Positions 1 to 7,096 of a stretch of 56,458 nucleotides of DNA are shown piece by piece. Made by a program: the position numbers and the translations under genes. The number at the start of each line of letters is the position of its first letter. Position 1 is the stretch's first letter. Below the pieces are notes generated by a model. The model was not told the origin of the DNA. It saw nothing but the letters and a program-made list of their open reading frames with translations, and did no database searches. This DNA is from Caryophanales bacterium. GTDB lineage: Bacteria; Bacillota_I; Bacilli_A; RF39; UBA660. The stretch spans positions 1 to 56,458 of the forward strand of contig JAEEKI010000006.1 of the NCBI GenBank assembly GCA_016282375.1. Direction: 5' to 3'.

Positions 1-650
1 GGTACTGAACCAGCAATACATGTGACATTGGCTACTTTAAATCTTCCGGCATATGTTTTTCCTGATAATGTACTTTGATCAGCATTTACATTATAAAATT
101 TGCTTGTTAATGTCCATACTGCTGTACTTGTTGTACTACCTGTTCCATCGATTTGTGCTCCACTTACTACCGTTGCAGCATAGTTTGTATATGTTAAACT
201 TGAAAGGTCTGTTTCACTACTTATACTATTTGTTCCTTCACTTACATGCGCATTATTTGCAAGTGTTCCTTGAATAGTAAATTCATTTCCTGTTACGCCT
301 GAAGTATGCACTGTATATTTATCGGTACTTGTCCATTCATAAATAATGTCATATGTACATACCATATTATAATCTGTATTGGCCGTGAAATTAACTGTTA
401 AAGTCGTTGAATTATTGGCCGCTACCGTTCCATTATTGGCTTGAACCATATTCGCTGCCGTAATATTAAGTATCATTCCTCCACCTAAGGTATCAAATAC
501 CATGTTATTTCTTTCTGTTATAGTATTAGCATTTGCTACATTTGTTATATTCATATTACCCGTTGCAAAATATGCATAGGTGGCAATACCTATTACTGTA
601 ACCAATGTAACAACTACTATAATAATTAATATTGTATTCTTTTTATTCAT
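1..650 (-). CDS. SipW-type surface protein, paralogue 1 (3' end cut by window edge)
   Basis: This is an open frame of at least 216 codons starting at ATG 650 (Shine-Dalgarno GGTGAT) and running off the left edge with no stop. The N-terminus is MNKKNTILIII then a hydrophobic segment ending in ATYAYFATG, the signature of signal peptides cut by SipW-like peptidases (as in TasA). Then come the family motifs NNMVFDTLGG, VNFTANTDY, CTYDIIYEW, SGAQIDG and FKVANVTC. DNA and protein are close to the paralogue at 4858-6000 (about 85% DNA identity by eye over the last 150 bases), so these are recent duplicates. It is probably secreted and assembled on the cell surface. By analogy with 4858-6000 a second domain should follow outside the window. 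The function is unknown; a TasA-like fibre subunit is inference. Confidence 0.75.
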   Translation of the reverse strand, partial: MNKKNTILIIIVVVTLVTVIGIATYAYFATGNMNITNVANANTITERNNMVFDTLGGGMILNITAANMVQANNGTVAANNSTTLTVNFTANTDYNMVCTYDIIYEWTSTDKYTVHTSGVTGNEFTIQGTLANNAHVSEGTNSISSETDLSSLTYTNYAATVVSGAQIDGTGSTTSTAVWTLTSKFYNVNADQSTLSGKTYAGRFKVANVTCIAGSV

Positions 651-713
651 TTTTATCACCCTTATTATTTCCTATTATACTATATATATTCAAGCAACTA
701 TTTTTTAAAAAAG

Positions 714-743
714 TTATTTATTAAAAAAATTATTCTTTTTCAT
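714..743 (-). other. 9-codon mini-ORF upstream of paralogue 1
   Basis: ATG 743 is preceded by AAAGGAG at good spacing and by a TATAAT-like box near 775; the frame MKKNNFFNK stops at 714. The first residues resemble the start of family members (MKNNN, MKRNN, MKKNN). It could be a leader peptide of the gene starting at 650, the remnant of another copy, or chance in AT-rich DNA. Confidence 0.25.
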
Positions 744-793
744 CTTTAGGCTCCTTTATTATATAAGATTATTATAGCATTTATTTATTATAG

Positions 794-828
794 AAAAAAG
801 TAACTTTAGCTATCTAAGTTAACTTTTT
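794..828 (-). terminator. terminator after queH
   Basis: Imperfect stem (AAGTTAACTT with AGTAACTT) flanked by A-runs and T-runs, overlapping the queH stop codon. It could work on both strands. Confidence 0.55.
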
Positions 829-1435
829 GATTATTTAATATTTCTTGACTATAGTGACATCCACAGTAATTTTGACGATATAAATGATACTTTTTAGAGT
901 ACTCAATTGATTTTTTATAGCCTTCTTCTTTTTTAAAATCACTGTATAGATACTTAATATGATATTTATCCTCGATAAGTTTACCTAATTCATTAATTAC
1001 TTGAGAATTCTTATAGGGACTAACTGTAAGAGTTGTACAAAAATAATCATAGTTATTCTCTTTGGCTAACTTAGCTGTTTTTTCCAATCTTAGTTCATAA
1101 CATTTGTGACATCTTTTGCCACCCTCATGTTCACTTTCTAAACCCTGAGCCATCTTAATAAAGGAATCATTGTCATAATCACAATCCATAAAATCTAATT
1201 TATTGATAGACTTAAATTCTTTAATAAACCTTATTTGTTCTTGTTTTCTTTTTTCATACTCTTCTTGTGGTTCGATATTGGGATTATAATATAAAATTGT
1301 AATATCAAAATAAGGAGTAAGTTTAGAAATAACTTGTGTTGAACAAGGTCCACAGCAAGAATGTAATAATAATTTAGGTATATAATTTAAACCGTTAATA
1401 ATCTCATTCAGTACTTGGTTGTAATTCGTTTTCAT
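806..1435 (-). CDS. queH: epoxyqueuosine reductase QueH
   Basis: A 209-residue protein of the QueH (formerly DUF208) family, which performs the last step of queuosine synthesis in tRNA, reducing epoxyqueuosine, in organisms without QueG. Family cysteines are visible: LLLHSCCGPCS near the N-terminus, GGKRCHKCYELRL in the middle and YCGCHYS near the C-terminus; these bind the Fe-S cluster and a second metal. The length is typical. The start overlaps the end of ftsQ by 32 bp, which suggests translational coupling at the end of the murG-murB-ftsQ operon. Nothing in the operon links it to division; this looks like opportunistic gene order. Confidence 0.93.
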   Translation of the reverse strand: MKTNYNQVLNEIINGLNYIPKLLLHSCCGPCSTQVISKLTPYFDITILYYNPNIEPQEEYEKRKQEQIRFIKEFKSINKLDFMDCDYDNDSFIKMAQGLESEHEGGKRCHKCYELRLEKTAKLAKENNYDYFCTTLTVSPYKNSQVINELGKLIEDKYHIKYLYSDFKKEEGYKKSIEYSKKYHLYRQNYCGCHYSQEILNNQKVNLDS

Positions 1436-2162
1436 TTATCTCATCTTCCTCAGTAACTTCTTCATAAGTTCTAAAAATATAGTTTTTACTACTACTATCA
1501 AGGTATAAAATACCACCACTCTCTAATGAAGCATAGATAGTTTGATATTTATTTAATTTTTCAATATTAACAGTATTAATATATACTTTATTACCATCAT
1601 TCATTCTTAGAACAAATCGTTCACTATCAATAATAACATCATTATAACGATCAGGACTATACTCTATTTCACTAATCATCATAACAATATTACTATCAAT
1701 ACGACTAAATCCCTTAATGAAGGCCTTTATTATATCACTTGGAACATAATTTACAAGAGTCGGATAACCAAGATACTTATTCTCATCATCAATCATTTTT
1801 CCATTGGAAAGCATTAATTTATCATCCAGATAATCGTAATATAAAATCTTATTTTCTTCGATAGTAATAGTTACTTTACCAAAGATGTTTTTTCTTATCT
1901 TGCATTCATTTACTAAAGGTATTTCTTTTAAAACTTTCTTTTTTAAGCTTAAAGAATTTACTTTAAAGTATGGTGTATTTTCATCAATATTGATTACATC
2001 TAAAATTTCTTTATCAGTCAATAAATTAGTACCTTTAATAACAATATTTCTTATGGGTGTTGTAAAAAGATAATATATAATCATACCTATTAGATATAAT
2101 ACTAAAAAGAAAATGATAAATCCCTTAATGCGTGGTCTTTTTCTTGTTTTCTTATTTGTCAT
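1404..2162 (-). CDS. ftsQ: cell division protein FtsQ/DivIB
   Basis: A 252-residue bitopic protein: a basic cytoplasmic tail (TNKKTRKRPR), one membrane segment at about residues 13-33, then an extracytoplasmic POTRA-type domain starting IRNIVIKGTNLLTDKEIL, followed by a beta domain. FtsQ/DivIB belongs to the FtsQLB complex that regulates septal peptidoglycan synthesis. It overlaps murB by 4 bp (ATGA), so the two are translationally coupled. The acidic C-terminal tail (about 20 residues, many Glu) is common in Firmicute DivIB. The context murG-murB-ftsQ matches the division/cell-wall cluster of Bacilli. Confidence 0.92.
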   Translation of the reverse strand: MTNKKTRKRPRIKGFIIFFLVLYLIGMIIYYLFTTPIRNIVIKGTNLLTDKEILDVINIDENTPYFKVNSLSLKKKVLKEIPLVNECKIRKNIFGKVTITIEENKILYYDYLDDKLMLSNGKMIDDENKYLGYPTLVNYVPSDIIKAFIKGFSRIDSNIVMMISEIEYSPDRYNDVIIDSERFVLRMNDGNKVYINTVNIEKLNKYQTIYASLESGGILYLDSSSKNYIFRTYEEVTEEDEINENELQPSTE

Positions 2163-3037
2163 AGACTATCCCATTTAATAATCGTAGGTTCTACAACAAG
2201 ATCTATTTGGTAAGCATCTTTTACTTCCTGACGAACGCTTTCTATTAGAGATACAATATCTTCGAAAGAAGCATTATCTTCATTAACGATAAAATTAGCA
2301 TGTTTTTCACTAACTTTAGCTCCCCCAATAGTTCTTCCTTTAAGTTGTAAATCCTCGATTAATTTACCTGCCGAAGCATTTTCCGGATTTCGGAAGATAC
2401 TACCAACATTTTTCTTATCAAGAGGTTGCGAATTAATCCTTTTTTGGTTATTTTGTTTAATCTCCTCCCTTGCGGCAGCTACATCACCTTTTTTTAGAAT
2501 AAAAGTTACATTTAAAACAATATATTTATTTTTTAAAGATGTGTATCGGTAACCATAAGATATATCACTGCGATCTAGTTTAGTAATATTACCATCCTTA
2601 TCCATTACTTCGACTGTTTTAACAAGTTCCATAATTTCATGGCCATAACACCCCGCATTACCTACCACGCTACCGCCAACATTACCAGGTATCATTGAAG
2701 CAAAACCAAAAGAAATAAAACCACTATCAAGTGTTACTTTGGCTAAATAACCAAGAGCCACACCACTACCAACTGTTACTTCATTACCTTCAAAAACCAA
2801 ATCTTTAAAATTATCAAGTTTAATAACAATGCCGTCAAAATAACTATCATCAATAATGACATTCGTTCCATGGCCAAGAATAATATATTTTTCTTTATTT
2901 TCTTTGATGTATTCCATTAAGTTTTTAAGTTCAGTTATATTACGTGGTTTGACTAAATACTTAGCAATTCCGCCAATTTTCAAAGAAGTATAATCTTTTA
3001 AAGATACATCATTTAATATTTCACCAACATTATTCAT
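2159..3037 (-). CDS. murB: UDP-N-acetylenolpyruvoylglucosamine reductase MurB (type II)
   Basis: A 292-residue flavoprotein that reduces UDP-GlcNAc-enolpyruvate to UDP-MurNAc with NADPH, in the cytoplasm. The FAD-binding region has GHGTNVIIDD and PGNVGGSVVGNAGCYG; the C-terminal substrate domain has NVGSIFRNP with the catalytic Ser, GGAKVSEKHANFIVN and a terminal VVEPTI. There is no type I insertion, so this is a type II enzyme as in Gram-positives. The start overlaps murG by 4 bp and the end overlaps ftsQ by 4 bp. Confidence 0.96.
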   Translation of the reverse strand: MNNVGEILNDVSLKDYTSLKIGGIAKYLVKPRNITELKNLMEYIKENKEKYIILGHGTNVIIDDSYFDGIVIKLDNFKDLVFEGNEVTVGSGVALGYLAKVTLDSGFISFGFASMIPGNVGGSVVGNAGCYGHEIMELVKTVEVMDKDGNITKLDRSDISYGYRYTSLKNKYIVLNVTFILKKGDVAAAREEIKQNNQKRINSQPLDKKNVGSIFRNPENASAGKLIEDLQLKGRTIGGAKVSEKHANFIVNEDNASFEDIVSLIESVRQEVKDAYQIDLVVEPTIIKWDSL

Positions 3038-4119
3038 TTCAATAACTCCTTTATTTGTTCATAAATAATTGTGCTAGCATTTTTCATATCTAATTTATGA
3101 AGATTTTCTTTCATTGATTGATATTCGTCACTATTATTTAATAATTCTTTAATTTTATCATACATTTTTTTAGCATCTAGATCTTTCTCTTCGATTAAAA
3201 GGCTAACCCCTTTTTCTTTTAAATCCAGAGCATTATAGTATTGATGATTATTAGCTACATATGGCGAAGGTATTAAAATACTTGGAATTTCTAAAGCCAA
3301 TATTTCTGATAAAGTACCGGCCCCAGCTCGGGAAATAATTAAATCAACATCTGAGAACAAACCAGATAAATTATTTAAAAATGGTATTACTTTAACATTT
3401 TTAGCAAAGGTTTTACCTTCCACAAAAGATTCATAATAATCATTTCCTGTAATATAAAGAATCTCAAAATTATCAGTATCATCAATTGTACTTAAAAGTT
3501 TAAGAGCAAAATCATTAATAGTTCCACTTCCTAAGGAGCCAGATACAAATAAAACTAATTTCTTATCCTTATGAAATCCCAAACTTTCTTTAGGTATCTT
3601 TGTTGTTGTTAAAGCGTTTTCTCCGCACGGATTACCAGTATAAACAATTTTTTTAGCACTAGCAAAATACTTATCACTATTTTCATATGATGTACAAACT
3701 AAATCAACATTCTTAGCAAATAGCTTATTTGTTTTACCAGGAATACTATTTTGTTCATGGATTGCAACTGGTATTTTTAGTTTTCTTGCTGCGCTAATAA
3801 CAGGCATGGTAACATAGCCGCCAACCCCAATAACAATATCAGGCTTGAATTCTTTCATAATAGTTACACATTTTTTAATAGCCTTTTTAATCAAAAAAAC
3901 ATTCTTAATATCTCTTGTTATATTATTTTTACTAAAACCATATATTTCAATTGGTTCATATTTAATACCTAAACTTGGTATAATATCTTTTTCCATCCGG
4001 TTATGGGTACCAATATATAAAACATTTAGATTCTTTTCTTTTTCTTTAAATTTATTAATAATAGATACAGCCGGATAAATATGTCCACCTGTACCTCCAG
4101 CGCTGATTATAATATTCAT
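3034..4119 (-). CDS. murG: UDP-GlcNAc:lipid II precursor transferase MurG
   Basis: A 361-residue peripheral membrane GT28 glycosyltransferase that adds GlcNAc to lipid I to make lipid II. The N-terminal glycine-rich loop ISAGGTGGHIYPA, the middle VGVGGYVTMP and HEQN, and the C-terminal SRAGAGTLSEIL motif with E (UDP-GlcNAc binding) are all present. An in-frame GTG lies at 4128, but AGGTGA sits 5 bases before ATG 4119 and the family begins just before SAGGTGGH, so ATG 4119 is the better start. First gene of a tightly overlapping murG-murB-ftsQ-queH operon. Confidence 0.95.
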   Translation of the reverse strand: MNIIISAGGTGGHIYPAVSIINKFKEKEKNLNVLYIGTHNRMEKDIIPSLGIKYEPIEIYGFSKNNITRDIKNVFLIKKAIKKCVTIMKEFKPDIVIGVGGYVTMPVISAARKLKIPVAIHEQNSIPGKTNKLFAKNVDLVCTSYENSDKYFASAKKIVYTGNPCGENALTTTKIPKESLGFHKDKKLVLFVSGSLGSGTINDFALKLLSTIDDTDNFEILYITGNDYYESFVEGKTFAKNVKVIPFLNNLSGLFSDVDLIISRAGAGTLSEILALEIPSILIPSPYVANNHQYYNALDLKEKGVSLLIEEKDLDAKKMYDKIKELLNNSDEYQSMKENLHKLDMKNASTIIYEQIKELLK

Positions 4120-4175
4120 GATTATCACCTATAACTATATTATATCGAAGATACTATTATTTTACAATTATATGC

Positions 4176-4751
4176 CTATTTATTGACATTTTCATCCACG
4201 ATATAATATGGATATTTATCTTTGATATTTTTAATTTTAATACCGTATATAAATAAAAGATGATTATGTATTTTTGAATTACTTAATAGTTTACTACTTA
4301 CCATGGGATAATAAAGACATAAAAAATCATAATTATTATTAAAATTATTAATAACACCTAGTTTATAAAAATGATTATCAATATTTAATTTTTTAATTAA
4401 ATTAGAATAAAAAGACATTATATATAAATTTAAACGAGAATATTTATTAATTAATTTAAGTAATTTGGTTGTATCTAAAAAAGGATCTTTAAGATCAAGA
4501 ATAATTATTTTATCTGTTTTTAAATTAAGTACTTCTTTTAAAGAAGATAGATTTAATTCTTTATATTTTGTATTACTAATTATTTTTCCTTTATATAGTA
4601 AATCATGATTAATAACAAATACTTTATCTTTCGTTTGTCTTACATCACACTCAAAACCAAGAAAAGACTCCCTTATAGCACATTTAAAAGACTCGATGGT
4701 ATTTTCTTTATATTTTTGATGACTTCCGCGGTGAGCAATTAATTTATCCAT
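4176..4751 (-). CDS. short glycerophosphodiester phosphodiesterase-family protein
   Basis: A 191-residue protein of the GDPD family (TIM barrel that hydrolyses glycerophosphodiesters to glycerol-3-phosphate and an alcohol). Visible are IAHRGSHQKYKENTIESF (His-Arg and Glu-Asn-Thr), FECDVRQTKD (Glu-x-Asp metal ligands) and VFVINHD (catalytic His). The protein is shorter than usual (about 230-250), so the late barrel strands look reduced. No clear Shine-Dalgarno precedes ATG 4751, and a strong terminator lies 23 bp upstream, so it needs its own promoter, which I could not place. There is no signal peptide, so it is probably cytoplasmic. Confidence 0.8.
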   Translation of the reverse strand: MDKLIAHRGSHQKYKENTIESFKCAIRESFLGFECDVRQTKDKVFVINHDLLYKGKIISNTKYKELNLSSLKEVLNLKTDKIIILDLKDPFLDTTKLLKLINKYSRLNLYIMSFYSNLIKKLNIDNHFYKLGVINNFNNNYDFLCLYYPMVSSKLLSNSKIHNHLLFIYGIKIKNIKDKYPYYIVDENVNK

Positions 4752-4773
4752 AATAAAATATATGCATTAAAAA

Positions 4774-4805
4774 AATCTAATTTCACCTTTCGGCAAAATT
4801 AGATT
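4774..4805 (-). terminator. strong intrinsic terminator after the 4858-6000 gene
   Basis: Ten-base stem AATCTAATTT / AAATTAGATT with a 12-base loop, followed on the minus strand by seven T. It isolates the surface-protein gene from the GDPD gene. Confidence 0.85.
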
Positions 4806-4819
4806 CAAGATATTAAGAT
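4806..4819 (-). repeat. 3' flanking tag, copy 1 (ATCTTAATATCTTG)
   Basis: Fourteen bases, read on the minus strand, 38 bp after the stop codon of the surface-protein gene. An identical copy lies 35 bp after the stop of the related gene at 40628-41743, and similarity continues another 11 bases (23 of 25 in total). The tag is separated from the stop by GC-rich DNA containing the palindrome CTCCGGAG. Its role is unknown. Confidence 0.55.
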
Positions 4820-4820
4820 G

Positions 4821-5060
4821 CCTCCGGAGCGGCCAGCGAGCATGACGACTATCTCAACTAATCCCACGATCCACAATCGGCATGGCCAAGCGAATCGACT
4901 TCACAGCACACCCTCCCAGAGTGATCGCTACAGTTTACATAGCCGTAGGTGTCCACTACACAGCCGAGGTTGCCTACATTGCAGTTAGCGCTGTTGTCGT
5001 TAGCGTCGCAATCATTATTGATATCGACGGTTATTCCCGCATCGATAAACGCTTGGTAAA
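4821..5060. other. GC-rich anomalous segment spanning the 3' end of a surface-protein gene
   Basis: Hand counts give 24/40 GC at 4821-4860, 34/60 at 4861-4920, 30/60 at 4921-4980 and 29/60 at 4981-5040, against 18/60 at 5101-5160 in the same gene. The change is abrupt, near codons for AFIDAGI. In the coding direction the segment uses many NNC codons (GAC, AAC, AGC, TGC, GGC), unlike its neighbours. It encodes the Cys-rich tail and runs about 37 bases past the stop. Recombination with foreign DNA and adenine-targeted diversification are both compatible. Confidence 0.7.
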
Positions 5061-6000
5061 TTGCTTGCTTGGCACTGGCTTGTTGTTCTAATGTTAAAGT
5101 ACTATTTAATGTATGTCCACTTAAGCCATATTGGGTATATGGTTGACTTAAACATATTTCATGTCCCTGAATAGTTCCACATGCATAGTACTCACTACTA
5201 TCTTGCCCTATATATACATTATGTCCTGTTGCTGTTCCACTACTTTGTAATGTTCCTCCGTAATTTGGATGTGTATATAAAGGTTCCATTTGTCCGGTAT
5301 TATCATTCAATGTTGATAGTGCAAACCAGTAACTTGTTGGTCCTGATGGACTTGCTGTTCCTGCTATACATGAGACATTGGCTACCTTAAATTTACCGGC
5401 ATATGTTTTCCCTGATAATGTACTTTGATCTGCATTTACATTATAAAACTTACTTGTGAGTGTCCATACAGCCGTACTTGTTGCACTACCTATTCCATCA
5501 ATTTGTGCACCACTTACAACGGTCGCTGCATAATTCGTATATGTTAAAGTTGATAAATCTGTTTCATTTTTAATATTGTTGGTTCCTTCATTTACATGCG
5601 CATTACTTGCAAGTGTACCTTGAATTACAAACTCATTATCAGTTACTCCACTTGTGTGGGCTAAATATTTATCACTACTTGTCCATTCATAGATAATATC
5701 ATAGGTGCATACCATACTATAATCAGTATTAGGTGTAAAGTTAACCGTTAAAGTTGTATTATTCTCCGCGGCTACATTACCTTGTTTAGCTTCTACCATA
5801 TTTGAGGCCGTGACATTAAGAAGCATTGCTCCACCTAAGGTATCAAACACCATATTATTTTGCTCCGTTACTGTATTGGCATTTACCACATTTGTAATAT
5901 TTAAATTGCCAGTTGCAAAATAGGCGTATGTTGCACCAATTACTACAGCAAGTAATGTAATTATAGCAATTACTATTAAAATGATATTGTTATTTTTCAT
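4858..6000 (-). CDS. SipW-type surface protein, paralogue 2 (long form, GC-rich tail)
   Basis: A 380-residue predicted secreted protein. ATG 6000 follows AGGTGA at 5 bases; the upstream in-frame extension has no such site. Residues 1-35 form a SipW-type signal (MKNNNIILIV to GATYAYFATG). Residues about 36-220 are the family core, with CTYDIIYEW and a closing KVANVSC. Residues about 225-325 are a second domain shared with 25583 and 40628: SYWF, GGTLQSSG, GHNVYIGQ, GHEICLSQPYTQYGLSGHT, ASAKQAIYQAFIDAG. The last 55 residues are Cys-rich (about seven Cys) and diverged. The 3' end is GC-rich (see 4821-5060). It is monocistronic with a strong terminator. The function is not recognised; an adhesin or fibre subunit is inference. 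Confidence 0.75.
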   Translation of the reverse strand: MKNNNIILIVIAIITLLAVVIGATYAYFATGNLNITNVVNANTVTEQNNMVFDTLGGAMLLNVTASNMVEAKQGNVAAENNTTLTVNFTPNTDYSMVCTYDIIYEWTSSDKYLAHTSGVTDNEFVIQGTLASNAHVNEGTNNIKNETDLSTLTYTNYAATVVSGAQIDGIGSATSTAVWTLTSKFYNVNADQSTLSGKTYAGKFKVANVSCIAGTASPSGPTSYWFALSTLNDNTGQMEPLYTHPNYGGTLQSSGTATGHNVYIGQDSSEYYACGTIQGHEICLSQPYTQYGLSGHTLNSTLTLEQQASAKQAIYQAFIDAGITVDINNDCDANDNSANCNVGNLGCVVDTYGYVNCSDHSGRVCCEVDSLGHADCGSWD

Positions 6001-6052
6001 ATGTTCACCTACTTTATACAATTATTTTAGCATCAAATATAATAGATATAAA

Positions 6053-7087
6053 TCAAGTTGTTAAATCTGCGATTAACCAGTTACCGTTAATATTAATTAA
6101 ATACAATGTTAATTCCGTTTGATATTCTTTTAAATCATTATTAACATAAAAAGAATAACTATATTTAATATCTACGGAATATAAATCATCGGTATACATT
6201 TGCATGTTTTCAAAAGTAAAATCAGAAAAGACTGTTTGGGTATGGCTTGCTAACCAAATATTGGTACTAGCAACTTTTTTCAAAAAATCATAAGCATTAG
6301 AATTAATTACTACACTACTGGAAATGCTTCCAAACGTTGCTTCATTAACTACGTATTTAGTATAGTTCTTACACCAATTAATTAAGAAATCTTTGTGATT
6401 ATTAAGTAAGTCTTCTTTTTCAGGATAATTATACGTATAAGTACTATCTTCCTTGGTATAAGTACCTTTTGCAAATTCAATTTTAGAATCTTTATATATG
6501 TCATTTATTTCATATTTTATTAATGGAGTAATATTAACATATCCTAAAACATTTTCTAATTTATCTAAAACATAATTATCTTGGGTAATATACTTTGGAG
6601 ATACTTCTATACCATTAATAGTAATTACTTCATCAGGAAGAGCATATATGATTAAATCCTCTTTTTCAAAATGATAACTAAGTTTTTTTATCTCCCACTT
6701 ACTAGTATTCATTATTCCTTTTTGGGAAGATTTTTTAAGTTCTAAAGTAGCAACTTCTTTATTATCATTTAATATTGAATATATAGGTTTATCTTTTTTA
6801 AATAGTCCTCTTTTCTTTTCATATTTAAACTTGCCATCTTTTATATTTGCCTTTAAAATGTTTTGCAAGGATTTTTTAGTATTAAAGCCTTCCTCGATAG
6901 ATAAGTAATTGGCAATTTCTAGAGTTCTTTCATTGTTAAATAAATCAGTTATTCTTTGGGCCTCATATACAGGTAAACTTTTTTCATAAGCATCAAGATT
7001 AATCCAAAAAGCAGCTAAAAGAGCTATTATTAAAACGCAAGCTAATCTTAAAAAAATAAAATAATGTTTCCAAAATTTTTGATTCAT
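6053..7087 (-). CDS. membrane-anchored extracytoplasmic protein, unknown function
   Basis: A 344-residue protein: about 8 cytoplasmic residues, one membrane segment near residues 10-30 (FIFLRLACVLIIALLAAFWI), then a long soluble region outside the cell. The C-terminal 100 residues, ending LTLYLININGNWLIADL, look like an NTF2-like fold as found at the end of TcaA-type envelope proteins; that is inference from pattern only. It starts 10 bp after the 7097-8407 gene with a GAGGTAG-type site, so the two are probably co-transcribed, which hints at a shared envelope role. Confidence 0.6.
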   Translation of the reverse strand: MNQKFWKHYFIFLRLACVLIIALLAAFWINLDAYEKSLPVYEAQRITDLFNNERTLEIANYLSIEEGFNTKKSLQNILKANIKDGKFKYEKKRGLFKKDKPIYSILNDNKEVATLELKKSSQKGIMNTSKWEIKKLSYHFEKEDLIIYALPDEVITINGIEVSPKYITQDNYVLDKLENVLGYVNITPLIKYEINDIYKDSKIEFAKGTYTKEDSTYTYNYPEKEDLLNNHKDFLINWCKNYTKYVVNEATFGSISSSVVINSNAYDFLKKVASTNIWLASHTQTVFSDFTFENMQMYTDDLYSVDIKYSYSFYVNNDLKEYQTELTLYLININGNWLIADLTT

Positions 7088-7096
7088 TTTTACTTA

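Noticed and set aside
4882-5091. A 69-codon plus-strand reading frame inside the GC-rich segment
   Set aside because: It lies antisense to the well supported surface-protein tail, has no ribosome site, and is open because the segment is poor in A and T.
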